From contig NZ_CP099917.1 in NCBI RefSeq assembly GCF_030994125.1, forward strand, positions 2,456,001-2,520,000: a stretch of DNA of 64,000 bases. The letters run 5' to 3'. The stretch is from Pseudoalteromonas xiamenensis. Its GTDB lineage: Bacteria > Pseudomonadota > Gammaproteobacteria > Enterobacterales > Alteromonadaceae. Both the position numbers and the translations under genes were made by a program. The notes beneath the pieces were generated by a model that ran no database searches, was not told the origin of the DNA, and was given only the letters and a program-made list of their open reading frames with translations. This document shows, in pieces, positions 49,108-62,300 of this stretch; the first letter of the stretch is position 1; every line of letters begins with the position of its first letter.

Positions 49108-49136
49108 TTGAAGCGCATAATGTCGGAAGCTAGTAT
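49108..49136 (+). promoter_or_regulatory. Promoter of rplJL-rpoBC
   Basis: TTGAAG (49108-49113), a 17-nt spacer and TAGTAT (49131-49136). It corresponds in place to the E. coli rplJ promoter. Confidence 0.65.
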
Positions 49137-49149
49137 ATAGTGATTCGAT

Positions 49150-49325
49150 ACATTGCGTTTCCGTCCAAGACCGTAGGAGGCTTTGCCTTAATCTTTATCC
49201 TACGTAGACGGTGTGAATCCCAGCTAGATTTCCTAATCTTCTGGTTCTCGCCGTAAAAAGCACTCTGCTTCGGTAGAGTAAAGTAGAACTGGGAAGTATT
49301 TCCCTATAAACCAGGAGTAACACCC
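49150..49325 (+). promoter_or_regulatory. L10 autoregulatory leader of rplJ
   Basis: A structured untranslated leader of about 175 nt: CGTAGGA (49172-49178) with TCCTACG (49198-49204), an outer CCGTC/GACGG pairing, ACTCT/AGAGT capped by a loop containing CTTCGG (near 49262-49280), and CCCAG/CTGGG closing the rest. Position and layout match the known L10 leader at which L10-L12 represses translation. Not verified by covariance model. Confidence 0.7.
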
Positions 49326-49820
49326 ATGGCTTTAAATCTTCAAGACAAAAAAGCAATTGTTGCTGAAGTCAACGAAGCTGCCACTGGTGCTCTTTCTGCA
49401 GTTGTTGCAGATTCTCGTGGTGTGACAGTTGATGCTATCACTGCACTTCGTAAAGAAGCACGTGAAGCGGGTGTATGGATGAAAGTTGTCCGTAATACAC
49501 TTGCTCGCCGCGCAGTTGAAGGTACTAACTTCGAATGTCTTAACGATGCACTTGTTGGCCCAAGCCTAATTGCGTTTTCTAATGAGCACCCAGGTGCTGC
49601 AGCGCGTCTTTTCACAGACTTCGCTAAGAAAAACAAAGCGTTTGAGCTTAAAACAGCTGCGTTTGAAGGCAACATCGTTGACGTAAGCATCCTAGCGAAG
49701 CTTCCAACATACGACGAAGCGATTGCACGCCTAATGAGCACTATGAAAGAAGCTGCGGCTGGTAAATTGTGTAAAACAATTGAAGCTGTACGCGTACAAA
49801 AAGCTGAGCAAGCTGCTTAA
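49326..49820 (+). CDS. rplJ: 50S ribosomal protein L10
   Basis: 164 residues. [29 protein letters not shown] and [10 protein letters not shown] are the rRNA-binding domain; the C-terminal helix carries the L12 dimers. It is preceded by AGGAG. Confidence 0.99.
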   Translation: MALNLQDKKAIVAEVNEAATGALSAVVADSRGVTVDAITALRKEAREAGVWMKVVRNTLARRAVEGTNFECLNDALVGPSLIAFSNEHPGAAARLFTDFAKKNKAFELKTAAFEGNIVDVSILAKLPTYDEAIARLMSTMKEAAAGKLCKTIEAVRVQKAEQAA

Positions 49821-49892
49821 TTTTAAGCCTTCACTCACTTTTTAGAATCAAATTTTAGAACCTATGGGTTCATAATTAATTAGGAAATGAAA

Positions 49893-50255
49893 ATGTCTGT
49901 AACTAAAGACCAAATCCTTGACGCTATTGCAGCAATGTCTGTAATGGAAGTTGTTGAACTAGTTGAAGCAATGGAAGAGAAATTCGGCGTAACTGCAGCT
50001 GCTGCTGTTGTTGCTGCTGGTCCAGTTGAAGCTGCTGAAGAAAAGACAGAGTTTGACGTAGTTCTTACTGCTGCTGGCGCTAACAAAGTTGCTGCTATCA
50101 AAGCAGTACGTGGCGCAACTGGTCTTGGCCTTAAAGAAGCTAAAGAGCTTGTTGAGTCAGCTCCAGCTGTACTTAAAGAAGGCATCTCTAAGCCAGAAGC
50201 TGAAGCGCTTAAGAAAGAACTTGAAGAAGCAGGTGCTTCTGTTGAGATCAAGTAA
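49893..50255 (+). CDS. rplL: 50S ribosomal protein L7/L12
   Basis: 120 residues starting [15 protein letters not shown], from ATG 49893, 7 nt after AGGA; the in-frame ATG at 49887 is too close to it. An alanine-rich hinge leads to the C-terminal domain ([23 protein letters not shown]), which recruits translation factors. Confidence 0.99.
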   Translation: MSVTKDQILDAIAAMSVMEVVELVEAMEEKFGVTAAAAVVAAGPVEAAEEKTEFDVVLTAAGANKVAAIKAVRGATGLGLKEAKELVESAPAVLKEGISKPEAEALKKELEEAGASVEIK

Positions 50256-50276
50256 TCTAGCGGTAGCTAGGTTCGC

Positions 50277-50294
50277 TGCCTGAGAAATCAGGCA
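50277..50294 (+). promoter_or_regulatory. GNRA-capped hairpin in the rplL-rpoB gap
   Basis: TGCCTGA pairs with TCAGGCA around GAAA. It lies just before the attenuator, in the place of the E. coli RNase III processing site; the stem is too short alone to be a good RNase III substrate. Confidence 0.55.
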
Positions 50295-50296
50295 TG

Positions 50297-50327
50297 GGCT
50301 GGTGATTCTTTAATCACCGGCCTTTTT
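50297..50327 (+). terminator. Attenuator between rplL and rpoB
   Basis: GGCTGGTGATT (50297-50307) pairs with AATCACCGGCC (50312-50322), 11 bp with one wobble, followed by TTTTT. It should be leaky, so that rpoBC is made at lower level than L12. Confidence 0.85.
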
Positions 50328-50531
50328 GCGCTATAGCGCGACGCATTTCAAAAATGTGGTCAAAACGCTAAATTTCACTATTATTTTCAACTGGTTAGGC
50401 TCTTTTGTCTCAGGGGAAATAGCAGTGGCATTTAGAACAACACTCTAAATGTTGTATTCATGGCTTAGATGCCTGTTATGTCTGTTCTACCCGAACAGGT
50501 TGGGTCAAAGATCAGCAAGCTGAGGAACCCC

Positions 50532-53500
50532 ATGGCTTACTCTTATCTTGAAAAGAAACGTATCCGTAAGGATTTTGGCAAACGTCCACAAGTTTTGGAC
50601 ATACCGTTCTTGCTGTCAATGCAGTTGGAATCGTATAAAAAATTCTTAGCAGCGGACCCTGATGGTGATCACGGATTGGAAGCAGCTTTCCGTTCAGTGT
50701 TCCCTATCAAGAGCTACTCAGGTAATGCTGAGCTCCAGTACGTAAGTTATCGTATTGGCGAGCCGGTGTTCGATGTGAAAGAATGTCAAATTCGCGGTGT
50801 TACATACGCAGCGCCATTGCGTGTAAAGTTGCGTCTAGTCCTTATGGACAAAGAAGCACCAGGCACAGTGAAAGACATTAAAGAACAAGAAGTGTATATG
50901 GGCGAAATTCCGCTCATGACCGACACTGGTACTTTCGTTATCAACGGAACGGAGCGTGTAATCGTTTCTCAGTTGCACCGTAGCCCTGGTGTGTTCTTCG
51001 ATAACGACCGTGGTAAATCGCACTCGTCAGGCAAAGTTCTGTATAACGCGCGCGTAATTCCTTACCGTGGTTCATGGTTAGACTTCGAATTCGACGTAAA
51101 AGATAACCTTTACGTTCGTATCGACCGTCGCCGTAAATTACCAGCTTCTATCATTCTTCGTGCTCTTGAGTTCACTACTGAAGAAGTACTAGCGCTATTC
51201 TTCGAAACAACAACGTTCGAAGTTCAAGGCGGTAAGGTAATGATGGAACTTGTTCCATCACGTTTACGTGGTGAAACAGCTGTTTTTGATATTAAAGATC
51301 CGTCAGGTGAAGTGCTTGTAGAAGCAGGTCGCCGTATTACGGCTCGTCATATCAAGAACATCGAAAAGTTAGGTATTTCACAGTTAGAAGTTCCTCACGA
51401 ATATGTTATTGGCCGTGTGCTTGCGAAAAACTACGTTGACGAGTCAACGGGTGAAATCATCGCTGAAGCAAACGCTGAGCTGTCACTAGAATTGTTAGCT
51501 GAGCTTGTAAAAGCGGGCTACACGCAAATCGCTACGTTGTACATCAACGAAGTAGACAGCGGTCCATACATGTCGGAAACGCTACGTATTGACTCAACAA
51601 ACAATCGTTTAGAAGCACTTGTGGAAATTTACCGCATGATGCGCCCTGGCGAGCCACCAACGAAAGAAGCAGCAGAAGCGTTGTTTGACAACCTATTCTT
51701 CTCTGAAGAGCGCTACGATCTTTCAACGGTTGGTCGTATGAAGTTCAATAGCCGTGTAGGTTATGACACAGACGAAGGTCTAGGCACACTAAGCAAAGAA
51801 GATATCGTTTCTGTGATGAAGGTACTTATCGACATCCGTAACGGTAAAGGCGAAGTTGACGACATCGACCACTTAGGTAACCGTCGTATTCGTTCTGTTG
51901 GTGAAATGGCAGAAAACCAATTCCGCGTAGGTTTAGTACGTGTTGAACGTGCTGTACGCGAGCGTTTAAGCCTTGGCGATCTTGATGCAGTTATGCCACA
52001 AGATTTGATCAATGCGAAGCCTATTTCAGCGGCAGTTAAAGAATTCTTTGGTTCTTCTCAATTGTCACAGTTCATGGATCAAAACAACCCGCTTTCAGAA
52101 GTAACGCACAAGCGTCGTATTTCTGCATTAGGCCCGGGTGGTTTGACACGTGAGCGTGCAGGCTTCGAAGTACGTGACGTTCACGTAACGCACTACGGAC
52201 GTGTATGTCCAATCGAAACGCCTGAAGGTCCAAACATCGGTCTGATCAACTCACTTTCAACGTACGCACGTACAAACGATTATGGTTTCCTAGAGACACC
52301 ATACCGTAAAGTTGTTAATGGTGTTGTGAGTGACGAAGTTGATTATTTATCAGCTATCGAAGAAGGCCAATACGTTATCGCTCAGGCTAACACCACGCTG
52401 AACGACAACAATGAATTTACTGATGAGCTTATCCCATGTCGTTTCAAAGGCGAATCGACGTTTATGGGTCAAGCAGACATCCAGTATATGGACGTATCTC
52501 CACAGCAGGTTATCTCTGTGGCTGCGGCACTTATCCCATTCCTAGAACACGATGACGCTAACCGTGCATTGATGGGATCGAACATGCAACGTCAAGCTGT
52601 ACCGACGCTACGCGCTGATAAGCCGTTAGTTGGTACTGGTATCGAGTTAACGCTTGCGAAAGACTCGGGTGTAACGATTGTTGCAAAACGTGGCGGTGTA
52701 GTGAAATACGCTGATGCGAGCCGTATCGTAATCAACGTAAATGACGATGAGCGCGTTCCAGGTGAAGCGGGTATCGACATCTACAACTTGACTAAGTACA
52801 CACGTTCTAACCAAAACACGTGTATCAACCAAAAACCAACTGTGATGGTTGGTGAGCCGGTTGTACGTGGTGACGTACTTGCTGATGGTCCTTCAACAGA
52901 CCTAGGTGACTTAGCACTTGGTCAAAACTTACGCGTGGCGTTCATGCCGTGGAATGGTTACAACTTCGAAGACTCGATTTTATTATCTGAGCGCGTAGTT
53001 GACCAAGATCGTCTAACGACTATCCACATTCAAGAACTACAGTGTATCGCTCGTGACACGAAGTTAGGCCCAGAAGAAATTACTGCGGATATTCCTAACG
53101 TCGGTGAATCTGCACTAAGCAAGCTTGACGAATCAGGCGTTGTTTACATCGGTGCGGAAGTAAAAGGCGGCGATATTCTTGTTGGTAAAGTGACACCTAA
53201 AGGTGAAACGCAACTTACTCCAGAAGAAAAGCTACTACGAGCTATCTTCGGTGAGAAAGCATCTGACGTTAAAGACAGCTCGCTACGTGTGCCAAACTCA
53301 GTTTCTGGTACCGTAATCGACGTTCAAGTATTTACCCGTGACGGCGTAGAGAAAGACAAGCGTGCGCTTGAAGTTGAAGAGATGCAGTTGCGTGAAGCGA
53401 AGAAGGACTTCAACGAAGAATTCCGTATTCTTGAAGGCGGTATCCTTGCACGTGCTCGTTCGCTACTTGTAGCAGCTGGCGTGAGTGAAGAGAAGCTTGA

Positions 53501-54557
53501 AGGCTTGAATGCTGAAAAACTACTAACGCAAAGCCTTGCGGATGAAGAAAAGCAAGCTGAGCTTGAGCAACTTGCTGCACAGTACGATGAAGTTAAAGCT
53601 GAGTACGACAAGAAGTTTGAAGACAAACGCCGTAAGATCACACAAGGTGATGATCTAGCACCTGGCGTATTGAAGATTGTGAAAGTTTACCTAGCGGTCA
53701 AACGTCGCATTCAACCAGGTGATAAAATGGCGGGTCGTCACGGTAACAAAGGTGTTATCTCAAACATCGTACCAATCGAAGACATGCCATACGACGAAAA
53801 AGGTCGTCCGGTAGACATCGTATTGAACCCGCTGGGCGTACCATCTCGTATGAACATCGGTCAGATCTTAGAAACGCACATGGGTCTTGCGGCACGTGGT
53901 ATCGGTGAGCGTATCGAAGACATGATCAAAGAACAGGCAAAACTTGCTGAAATTCGTGACTTCTTGAAGAAAGTATACGAATTAGGTGACTGCCGTCAGA
54001 AAGTGGACATTGACACATTCTCTGACGAAGAAGTTCGCCGTTTGGCTGAGCACCTCAAAGGTGGTCTACCAATCGCAACGCCTGCGTTCGATGGTGCGAA
54101 AGAATCTGAAATTAAAGAACTTCTAGAACTTGGTGGCTACCCATCAAGCGGCCAAATCACGCTATTTGATGGTCGCACAGGTGATTCGTTTGAGCGTCCT
54201 GTAACAGTAGGTTACATGTACATGCTGAAACTTAACCACTTGGTTGATGACAAGATGCATGCGCGTTCTACTGGTTCTTACAGCCTAGTTACTCAACAGC
54301 CGTTGGGTGGTAAGGCTCAGTTCGGTGGTCAGCGTTTCGGTGAGATGGAAGTATGGGCACTTGAAGCATACGGTGCTGCTTACACGCTACAAGAAATGTT
54401 GACAGTGAAGTCGGATGACGTGAACGGTCGTACGAAGATGTATAAGAACATCGTCGATGGCAACCATAAGATGGAGCCAGGTATGCCGGAATCGTTCAAC
54501 GTATTGTTGAAAGAAATCCGCTCACTCGGTATTAACATCGAGTTAGAAGAACTTTAA
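50532..54557 (+). CDS. rpoB: RNA polymerase beta subunit
   Basis: 1341 residues. The start is ATG 50532 ([19 protein letters not shown]), with GAGGA 5 nt upstream, matching the E. coli N-terminus; an in-frame ATG at 50469 would add 21 residues. The rifampicin region reads [21 protein letters not shown] then LGPGGL, i.e. wild-type sensitive residues. The C-terminus has [19 protein letters not shown]. Confidence 0.99.
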   Translation: MAYSYLEKKRIRKDFGKRPQVLDIPFLLSMQLESYKKFLAADPDGDHGLEAAFRSVFPIKSYSGNAELQYVSYRIGEPVFDVKECQIRGVTYAAPLRVKLRLVLMDKEAPGTVKDIKEQEVYMGEIPLMTDTGTFVINGTERVIVSQLHRSPGVFFDNDRGKSHSSGKVLYNARVIPYRGSWLDFEFDVKDNLYVRIDRRRKLPASIILRALEFTTEEVLALFFETTTFEVQGGKVMMELVPSRLRGETAVFDIKDPSGEVLVEAGRRITARHIKNIEKLGISQLEVPHEYVIGRVLAKNYVDESTGEIIAEANAELSLELLAELVKAGYTQIATLYINEVDSGPYMSETLRIDSTNNRLEALVEIYRMMRPGEPPTKEAAEALFDNLFFSEERYDLSTVGRMKFNSRVGYDTDEGLGTLSKEDIVSVMKVLIDIRNGKGEVDDIDHLGNRRIRSVGEMAENQFRVGLVRVERAVRERLSLGDLDAVMPQDLINAKPISAAVKEFFGSSQLSQFMDQNNPLSEVTHKRRISALGPGGLTRERAGFEVRDVHVTHYGRVCPIETPEGPNIGLINSLSTYARTNDYGFLETPYRKVVNGVVSDEVDYLSAIEEGQYVIAQANTTLNDNNEFTDELIPCRFKGESTFMGQADIQYMDVSPQQVISVAAALIPFLEHDDANRALMGSNMQRQAVPTLRADKPLVGTGIELTLAKDSGVTIVAKRGGVVKYADASRIVINVNDDERVPGEAGIDIYNLTKYTRSNQNTCINQKPTVMVGEPVVRGDVLADGPSTDLGDLALGQNLRVAFMPWNGYNFEDSILLSERVVDQDRLTTIHIQELQCIARDTKLGPEEITADIPNVGESALSKLDESGVVYIGAEVKGGDILVGKVTPKGETQLTPEEKLLRAIFGEKASDVKDSSLRVPNSVSGTVIDVQVFTRDGVEKDKRALEVEEMQLREAKKDFNEEFRILEGGILARARSLLVAAGVSEEKLEGLNAEKLLTQSLADEEKQAELEQLAAQYDEVKAEYDKKFEDKRRKITQGDDLAPGVLKIVKVYLAVKRRIQPGDKMAGRHGNKGVISNIVPIEDMPYDEKGRPVDIVLNPLGVPSRMNIGQILETHMGLAARGIGERIEDMIKEQAKLAEIRDFLKKVYELGDCRQKVDIDTFSDEEVRRLAEHLKGGLPIATPAFDGAKESEIKELLELGGYPSSGQITLFDGRTGDSFERPVTVGYMYMLKLNHLVDDKMHARSTGSYSLVTQQPLGGKAQFGGQRFGEMEVWALEAYGAAYTLQEMLTVKSDDVNGRTKMYKNIVDGNHKMEPGMPESFNVLLKEIRSLGINIELEEL

Positions 54558-54646
54558 TCCGAAACGCTTCGGCGTTTCCCGGACTGCAAGAATGAAGGGG
54601 CAAGCAGCGCTTGCCCTCAAGATTAACCTCCGACAGGAGAGCTAAG

Positions 54647-57600
54647 GTGAAAGACTTACTTAAGTTTCTGAAGCAACAAAACAAGACCGAAGAGTTTGAT
54701 GCGATTCGCATTGGTCTTGCTTCACCTGATATGGTGCGTTCATGGTCGTATGGTGAAGTTAAGAAGCCAGAAACGATCAACTACCGTACTTTCAAGCCTG
54801 AGCGTGATGGCTTATTCTGTGCCCGTATTTTCGGCCCAGTGAAAGACTATGAGTGTTTGTGTGGTAAATACAAACGCTTGAAACACCGTGGTGTTATCTG
54901 TGAAAAGTGTGGTGTTGAAGTTACATTGACTAAAGTGCGTCGTGACCGTATGGGTCACATCGAATTGGCAAGCCCAGTTGCGCACATTTGGTTCTTAAAA
55001 TCACTTCCGTCTCGTATCGGCTTGATGCTTGATATGACGTTGCGTGATATCGAACGTATTCTTTACTTTGAATCATTCGTAGTAACAGAGCCTGGTATGA
55101 CGACGCTAGAGCGTGGTCAGCTGTTAACAGAAGAAGAATACCTAGACTCTCTAGAAGAGCATGGTGATGATTTTGAAGCGAAAATGGGTGCAGAAGCGAT
55201 TCTAGACCTACTTCGTGAGCTTGATCTTGCACAGCTGATTGCTGAAATGCGTGAAGAGTTACCAACCGTTAACTCTGAAACCAAGCGTAAGAAAATCACT
55301 AAGCGTCTTAAGTTAATGGAATCATTCCACCAATCAGGTAACAACCCTGAGTGGATGATCATGACTGTATTACCAGTACTTCCACCAGATCTACGTCCAC
55401 TAGTACCACTAGATGGCGGTCGTTTTGCGACTTCAGATCTGAATGACTTGTACCGTCGTGTAATCAACCGTAACAACCGTTTGAAGCGTCTATTAGACCT
55501 AGCTGCGCCAGATATCATCGTGCGTAACGAAAAGCGTATGTTACAAGAAGCGGTTGATGCGCTATTAGATAACGGTCGTCGCGGTCGTGCGATCACAGGT
55601 TCGAACAAGCGTCCACTTAAGTCGCTTGCAGACATGATCAAAGGTAAGCAAGGTCGTTTCCGTCAAAACTTACTTGGTAAGCGTGTTGACTACTCAGGCC
55701 GTTCTGTAATCACAGTTGGTCCATATCTGCGTCTTCACCAGTGTGGTCTTCCTAAGAAGATGGCACTTGAGCTATTTAAGCCATTCATCTACGGCAAGCT
55801 AGAGCGCCGTGGTATGGCAACAACCATCAAAGCTGCGAAGAAGATGGTTGAGCGTGAAGTTCCAGAGGTTTGGGACGTATTAGATGAAGTGATCCGTGAG
55901 CATCCAGTTCTTCTGAACCGTGCACCAACACTTCACCGTTTGGGTATCCAAGCGTTCGAACCTGTGCTAATCGAAGGTAAAGCGATCCAACTACACCCAT
56001 TGGTGTGTGCGGCATACAACGCTGACTTCGACGGTGACCAAATGGCGGTACACGTACCGTTAACACTAGAAGCGCAATTAGAAGCTCGTGCTCTAATGAT
56101 GTCGACAAACAACATCCTATCTCCAGCGAACGGTGAGCCAATTATCGTTCCGTCACAGGACGTTGTATTAGGTCTTTACTACATGACGCGTGATCGCATT
56201 AATGCGAAAGGCGAAGGTCTAGTATTTAAAGATCCAAAAGAAGCAGAAAAAGCATACCGTACAGGTCAAGCTGAGCTACACGCACGTGTTAAAGTTCGTA
56301 TTTCTGAAGTACACATTGCTGCAGAAACACGCATCGAAACACCGGTCACTGCGGTTGTTGAAACAACAGTAGGTCGTGCGATTCTTTCGTCAATCCTTCC
56401 TAAAGGTTTGCCGTTCGAGCTTATCAACCGTGCACTAGGCAAAAAACAAATTTCTGGTCTACTAAACGAGTGTTACCGTCGCTTAGGTCTTAAAGACACA
56501 GTCGTGTTTGCTGACCAAGTTATGTACACAGGTTTCCATTACGCGATGAAGTCGGGTGTCTCTATCGGTATTAACGATATGGTTATCCCACCAACGAAAG
56601 CGTCTATCATTGAAGCTGCAGAAGCGGAAGTGGCGGAAATCAACCAACAGTTCCAATCAGGTTTGGTTACTGCGGGTGAAAAGTACAACAAAGTTATCGA
56701 CATTTGGTCACGTGTTAACGAAAACTTATCACGTGAAATGATGGCTAACTTGTCAAAAGATACGGTAATCAACGCGAAAGGCGAAGAAGAAGAGCAAGCA
56801 TCATTTAACTCAGTGTTTATGATGGCCGACTCAGGTGCTCGTGGTAGCGCGGCTCAGATTCGTCAGCTAGCAGGTATGCGTGGTCTAATGGCACGTCCGG
56901 ATGGCTCAATCATCGAGACGCCAATCACAGCTAACTTCCGTGAAGGCCTGAACGTACTACAGTACTTCATCTCGACGCACGGTGCGCGTAAAGGTCTTGC
57001 CGATACGGCACTTAAGACAGCGAACTCGGGTTACCTAACGCGTCGTCTAGTAGACGTAGCACAAGACTTGGTAATCAATGAGACTGACTGTGGTACAACG
57101 AATGGTCTAATGATGAAGCCGCTTATTGAAGGTGGTGACGTTGTTGAGCCTTTACGTGAGCGTGTACTAGGTCGTGTTGTGGCTGAAGATGTAATGATCC
57201 CAGGCACGCAAGACGTACTTGTTGCACGTAACGTAATGCTAGACGAAAAACTGTGTGACCTTTTAGAAGAGCATTCAGTAGACGAAGTAGTTGTACGTTC
57301 TGTTATCACGTGTGAAAACGATTTTGGTGTGTGTGCACACTGTTACGGTCGTGACCTTGCTCGTGGCCACCTGATTAATGCGGGTGAAGCAGTTGGTGTT
57401 ATCGCAGCTCAATCAATCGGTGAGCCGGGTACACAGCTTACGATGCGTACATTCCACATCGGTGGTGCGGCATCAAGAGCATCTGCAGAGAACAGTGTAC
57501 AAGTTAAGAACAATGGTAACTTGAAGCTTCACAATGCGAAATTCGTATTGAATGCGGATGGCAAGATTGTTATTACATCACGTTCAACCGAAATCGCTGT

Positions 57601-58828
57601 AATTGATGACCAAGGTCGTGAGAAAGAGCGTTATAAAGTCCCTTACGGTGCGGTATTGTCAGTTAAAGACGGTGCGCAAGTTAAAGGTAATGACGTGGTA
57701 GCAACGTGGGATCCACATAGCCACCCAATCATCCTTGAACATGAATCGAAAGTCACGTTTAGCGATATCGACGATTCGAACACTGAAGCACAAACGGATG
57801 ACCTAACAGGTCTAACGCGTGTGGTAGTTAAGGACCTTGCGAAAGTAAACGCGAAGGAGCCTAAGCTAATCATCGAGAACGATGTACGTGGTTTACAAGA
57901 AATCCGTCTTCCGTCATTTACGACGATCGAGATTTCTGATGGTGCAACAGCACTTCCAGGTCAAGTTCTAGCGCGTATCCCGCAGGAAGGTTCGAAAACT
58001 CGCGACATCACGGGTGGTCTACCTCGAGTTGCTGACCTCTTCGAAGCGCGTAAACCAAAAGATCCAGCTATCCTTGCTGAAGTTACAGGTACTGTAAGCT
58101 TCGGTAAAGAGACGAAGGGTAAGAAACGTTTGGTTATCACGCCTGCAGAAGGTGAAGCATACGAAGAGATGATTCCTAAGTGGCGTCAATTGAACGTATT
58201 CGAAGGTGAAACGGTAGCGCGTGGTGAAGTGATCGCAGACGGTCCAGAATCTCCACATGACATCCTACGTCTTCGTGGTGTGACTGACGTATCTAACTAC
58301 ATCGTAAACGAAGTACAAGAAGTATACCGTTTACAGGGTGTAAAGATTAACGATAAGCACATCGAGACTATCATTCGTCAAATGCTACGTAAGTGTTTGA
58401 TTCTAGATGGTGGTGATTCAATGTTCCTTGCGGGCGAGCAAGTAGAAGTTGCACGCGTAAACATCGCTAACCGTGAACTTGAAGCACAAGGCAAGATCCC
58501 TGCTAAGTTTGAAATCCAGCTAATGGGTATCACGAAGGCATCACTTGCGACTGAATCGTTTATCTCTGCAGCGTCGTTCCAAGAAACAACGCGTGTTCTA
58601 ACGGAAGCAGCGGTAAATGGTAAGAAAGACGAACTACGTGGTCTGAAAGAAAACGTAATCGTTGGTCGTTTGATCCCAGCAGGTACTGGTTTTGCTTATC
58701 ACCAAGAGCGTATCAACCGTCGCAAAGAGGCTGAAGAGCCTGTTGAGCAAACGGTAAGTGCGGAAGAAGCGACTCAGGCGCTGACAGATGCACTAAACGC
58801 TGACCTTCTAGGTAGTGGTGACGAATAA
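54647..58828 (+). CDS. rpoC: RNA polymerase beta' subunit
   Basis: 1393 residues from GTG 54647 (GGAG upstream), giving [19 protein letters not shown] as in the family; the longer frame to 54611 is rejected. The active-site motif [12 protein letters not shown] and zinc-binding cysteines ([18 protein letters not shown]) are intact. A strong terminator follows. Confidence 0.99.
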   Translation: MKDLLKFLKQQNKTEEFDAIRIGLASPDMVRSWSYGEVKKPETINYRTFKPERDGLFCARIFGPVKDYECLCGKYKRLKHRGVICEKCGVEVTLTKVRRDRMGHIELASPVAHIWFLKSLPSRIGLMLDMTLRDIERILYFESFVVTEPGMTTLERGQLLTEEEYLDSLEEHGDDFEAKMGAEAILDLLRELDLAQLIAEMREELPTVNSETKRKKITKRLKLMESFHQSGNNPEWMIMTVLPVLPPDLRPLVPLDGGRFATSDLNDLYRRVINRNNRLKRLLDLAAPDIIVRNEKRMLQEAVDALLDNGRRGRAITGSNKRPLKSLADMIKGKQGRFRQNLLGKRVDYSGRSVITVGPYLRLHQCGLPKKMALELFKPFIYGKLERRGMATTIKAAKKMVEREVPEVWDVLDEVIREHPVLLNRAPTLHRLGIQAFEPVLIEGKAIQLHPLVCAAYNADFDGDQMAVHVPLTLEAQLEARALMMSTNNILSPANGEPIIVPSQDVVLGLYYMTRDRINAKGEGLVFKDPKEAEKAYRTGQAELHARVKVRISEVHIAAETRIETPVTAVVETTVGRAILSSILPKGLPFELINRALGKKQISGLLNECYRRLGLKDTVVFADQVMYTGFHYAMKSGVSIGINDMVIPPTKASIIEAAEAEVAEINQQFQSGLVTAGEKYNKVIDIWSRVNENLSREMMANLSKDTVINAKGEEEEQASFNSVFMMADSGARGSAAQIRQLAGMRGLMARPDGSIIETPITANFREGLNVLQYFISTHGARKGLADTALKTANSGYLTRRLVDVAQDLVINETDCGTTNGLMMKPLIEGGDVVEPLRERVLGRVVAEDVMIPGTQDVLVARNVMLDEKLCDLLEEHSVDEVVVRSVITCENDFGVCAHCYGRDLARGHLINAGEAVGVIAAQSIGEPGTQLTMRTFHIGGAASRASAENSVQVKNNGNLKLHNAKFVLNADGKIVITSRSTEIAVIDDQGREKERYKVPYGAVLSVKDGAQVKGNDVVATWDPHSHPIILEHESKVTFSDIDDSNTEAQTDDLTGLTRVVVKDLAKVNAKEPKLIIENDVRGLQEIRLPSFTTIEISDGATALPGQVLARIPQEGSKTRDITGGLPRVADLFEARKPKDPAILAEVTGTVSFGKETKGKKRLVITPAEGEAYEEMIPKWRQLNVFEGETVARGEVIADGPESPHDILRLRGVTDVSNYIVNEVQEVYRLQGVKINDKHIETIIRQMLRKCLILDGGDSMFLAGEQVEVARVNIANRELEAQGKIPAKFEIQLMGITKASLATESFISAASFQETTRVLTEAAVNGKKDELRGLKENVIVGRLIPAGTGFAYHQERINRRKEAEEPVEQTVSAEEATQALTDALNADLLGSGDE

Positions 58829-58852
58829 GGAATAAGGCACTTGCCTTATCCT

Positions 58853-58883
58853 AAAAAAGCCGTGGTTTAGCCACGGCTTTTTG
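58853..58883 (+). terminator. Terminator of rpoBC
   Basis: AAAAAGCCGTGG (58854-58865) with CCACGGCTTTTT (58871-58882), loop TTTAG. Confidence 0.95.
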
Positions 58884-59029
58884 TTGTAAGGCCTTCCATT
58901 TTAAGTGAGAGGCCTTAATTAACAGATTTTAATGCGGTTTTCTTGTCATCAGATTGTCTTTTATTTGTTCTAAACTCCCGCTTCGCGCGTCATCTATATG
59001 GATATCGGAACTCTGAAGGATACTTTTGG

Positions 59030-59058
59030 TTGACAGGTTAAACTTTGGTCATTAAAAT
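59030..59058 (+). promoter_or_regulatory. Promoter of the str operon (rpsL-rpsG-fusA-tuf)
   Basis: Consensus TTGACA (59030-59035), a 17-nt spacer and TAAAAT (59053-59058), with discriminator TCGGCCACCC. The 5' leader is about 90 nt. The rest of the 58884-59154 gap shows no gene. Confidence 0.85.
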
Positions 59059-59154
59059 TCGGCCACCCATTTATTCGGTAAAAAAATTAATCTGAGTAAA
59101 TAGGGTACGATTTCTAAATTTTTCAGTAGTAATTATTAAATCAGGAGCTATTTA

Positions 59155-59529
59155 ATGGCAACGATTAACCAGCTAGTGCGTAAGCCACGTCGTAGCAAGG
59201 TTACTAAGAGCAACTCAGCTGCTCTTAAAGCTTGTCCACAAAAGCGTGGTGTATGTACTCGTGTATATACAACAACACCTAAGAAGCCAAACTCTGCACT
59301 ACGTAAAGTAGCGCGTGTTCGTTTAACGAACGGCTTTGAAGTAACTTCATACATCGGTGGTGAAGGTCACAACTTACAAGAACACAGTGTTATTCTAATC
59401 CGTGGTGGTCGTGTTAAAGACTTACCAGGTGTGCGTTTCCACACTGTACGCGGTGCGCTTGACTGTGCTGGCGTTAGCAAGCGTATGCAAGCTCGTTCTA
59501 AGTACGGTGCTAAACGTCCTAAGGGCTAA
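59155..59529 (+). CDS. rpsL: 30S ribosomal protein S12
   Basis: 124 residues. [19 protein letters not shown] and [13 protein letters not shown] have the lysines whose mutation gives streptomycin resistance; both are wild type. First gene of the str operon. Confidence 0.99.
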   Translation: MATINQLVRKPRRSKVTKSNSAALKACPQKRGVCTRVYTTTPKKPNSALRKVARVRLTNGFEVTSYIGGEGHNLQEHSVILIRGGRVKDLPGVRFHTVRGALDCAGVSKRMQARSKYGAKRPKG

Positions 59530-59611
59530 TGGTACTCCGTTAGTAAGGCCAAGCACTTAAACATTTGTAGTAAAAATTTGTTTTGGGAATTCGTGTAGAG
59601 CACGAACCTGA

Positions 59612-60100
<489 letters not shown>

Positions 60101-60127
60101 TCTGCCCAGAACCTTTAAGAGGATACT

Positions 60128-62242
60128 ATGGCACGTACAACTCCTATTGAGCGCTACCGTAACATCGGTATTTGTGCTCACGTAGATGCAGGCAAAACCA
60201 CTACAACAGAACGTGTTCTGTTTTACACTGGTCTTTCTCACAAGATTGGCGAAGTGCATGATGGTGCTGCAACTATGGACTGGATGGAGCAGGAGCAAGA
60301 GCGTGGTATTACTATCACGTCTGCTGCGACAACGTGTTTCTGGAAAGGTATGGATGCTCAGTTCGCTGAGCATCGCATCAACATCATCGATACTCCCGGA
60401 CACGTAGACTTCACTATCGAAGTAGAACGCTCTTTGCGTGTACTAGATGGTGCTGTTGTTGTGCTATGTGCTTCATCAGGTGTACAGCCACAAACTGAAA
60501 CGGTTTGGCGTCAAGCTAACAAGTATGAAGTACCACGTATGATTTTCGTCAATAAGATGGATCGTACAGGTGCGGATTTCCTTTCAGTTGTGGGTCAGGT
60601 TAAAAAGCGCCTTGGTGCTAACCCTGTGCCAATTCAGTTACCGATTGGTGCTGAAGATGAATTTAAAGGTGTGATCGACCTCGTTAAGATGAAAGCCATC
60701 AACTGGAATGAAGAAGACCAGGGGATGACATTCACTTATGAAGCGATCCCAGCAGAACTTCAAGATTTAGCGGATGAATGGCGTGCCAACTTAGTTGAAA
60801 GCGCTGCAGAAGCATCTGAAGAACTGATGGACAAATATTTAGAAGAAGGTGAGTTAAGCGAAGCAGAAATCAAAGCCGCTATCCGCCAACGTACGCTTGC
60901 GAACGAAATTGTTCCAATGACCGTTGGTAGTGCTTTCAAGAATAAAGGTGTTCAAGCTGTACTTGATGCAGTGGTTGAATATCTTCCTTCACCGACGGAA
61001 GTTAAGGCTATCGACGGTGTACTTGAAGACGGTTCTGAAGCAACGCGCCCAGCAAGTGATGATGCGCCTTTTTCGGCGTTGGCATTTAAAATTGCCACTG
61101 ACCCATTTGTTGGTTCACTGACGTTCTTCCGTGTTTACTCTGGTACTGTTAAACAGGGTGACGCAGTTTATAATCCAGTTAAGTACAAAAAAGAACGTTT
61201 TGGTCGTATCGTGCAAATGCACGCTAACCATCGCGACGAAATTAAAGAAGTGCATGCAGGTGATATCGCCGCTGCGATCGGTTTGAAAGACGTGACTACA
61301 GGTGACACTTTGTGTAGCCAAGAGTCCGTTATCACGCTTGAGCGCATGGAATTCCCTGATCCTGTTATTTCTGTTGCGGTTGAACCAAAAACGATTGCTG
61401 ACCAAGAGAAAATGGGTATCGCGTTAGGTAAACTAGCTGCTGAAGATCCATCTTTCCGTGTAGAAACTGATCCAGAAACTGGTCAAACGATCATTTCAGG
61501 GATGGGTGAGCTACACTTAGAAATTATCGTCGATCGCATGAAACGTGAATTTAACGTGGCATGTAACGTAGGTAAGCCTCAGGTTGCGTACCGCGAAACT
61601 ATCCGTAAGTCTGTAGAGGCTGAAGGTAAGTTCGTTCGCCAATCTGGTGGTAAAGGTCAGTATGGTCATGTTTGGCTTAAACTGGAGCCGATGGACGTTT
61701 CGGATATCGAAGCACCAATCTACGAGTTTGAAAATGCTATTGTAGGTGGTACGGTTCCGAAAGAGTACATCCCTGCAGTTGATAAAGGCATTCAAGAAGC
61801 GATGCGTCAAGGTGTTCTTGCCGGTTATCCTTTATTGGGTGTTAAAGCAACGTTGTTTGATGGCTCGTTCCATGATGTGGACTCGAGTGAAATGGCGTTT
61901 AAGATTGCAGGCGCAATAGGCTTTAAGAAAGGGGCGCTTGATGCCGACCCTGTTATTCTTGAACCTATTATGAAAGTTGAAGTCATTACCCCTGAAGCAA
62001 ACATGGGTGATGTAGTCGGCGATTTAAATCGTCGCCGCGGTATAATTGAGGGCATGGAAGACTCGTTTGGTGGTATGAAGCAAGTTAATGCACAAGTTCC
62101 ACTTTCTGAAATGTTCGGTTATGCTACGGATCTTCGCTCTGCAACACAAGGTCGCGCGTCGTACTCAATGGAATTTTCTAAGTACGCTGAGGCCGCTAAA
62201 CATGTTGCGGATACAATTATTGCAGCTCGCGCTGTGAAGTAA
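60128..62242 (+). CDS. fusA: Elongation factor G
   Basis: 704 residues: GTPase motifs [22 protein letters not shown] and NKMD, then domains II-V with [12 protein letters not shown] and the C-terminal [25 protein letters not shown]. Catalyses translocation. Operon context makes this the main EF-G rather than a paralogue. Confidence 0.99.
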   Translation: MARTTPIERYRNIGICAHVDAGKTTTTERVLFYTGLSHKIGEVHDGAATMDWMEQEQERGITITSAATTCFWKGMDAQFAEHRINIIDTPGHVDFTIEVERSLRVLDGAVVVLCASSGVQPQTETVWRQANKYEVPRMIFVNKMDRTGADFLSVVGQVKKRLGANPVPIQLPIGAEDEFKGVIDLVKMKAINWNEEDQGMTFTYEAIPAELQDLADEWRANLVESAAEASEELMDKYLEEGELSEAEIKAAIRQRTLANEIVPMTVGSAFKNKGVQAVLDAVVEYLPSPTEVKAIDGVLEDGSEATRPASDDAPFSALAFKIATDPFVGSLTFFRVYSGTVKQGDAVYNPVKYKKERFGRIVQMHANHRDEIKEVHAGDIAAAIGLKDVTTGDTLCSQESVITLERMEFPDPVISVAVEPKTIADQEKMGIALGKLAAEDPSFRVETDPETGQTIISGMGELHLEIIVDRMKREFNVACNVGKPQVAYRETIRKSVEAEGKFVRQSGGKGQYGHVWLKLEPMDVSDIEAPIYEFENAIVGGTVPKEYIPAVDKGIQEAMRQGVLAGYPLLGVKATLFDGSFHDVDSSEMAFKIAGAIGFKKGALDADPVILEPIMKVEVITPEANMGDVVGDLNRRRGIIEGMEDSFGGMKQVNAQVPLSEMFGYATDLRSATQGRASYSMEFSKYAEAAKHVADTIIAARAVK

Positions 62243-62300
62243 TTTTAGTTCGGTCCGGTCGTAGGATCGGACTTTAATTTCTTTTATAGGAATTTTTAAA

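Noticed and set aside
49880..50251. 123-residue minus-strand frame opposite rplL
   Set aside because: The Ala-rich L7/L12 codons give Ser/Ala-rich antisense frames; nothing else supports it.
55117..55641. 174-residue minus-strand frame inside rpoC
   Set aside because: Arg/Ser-rich antisense shadow of a strongly conserved gene.
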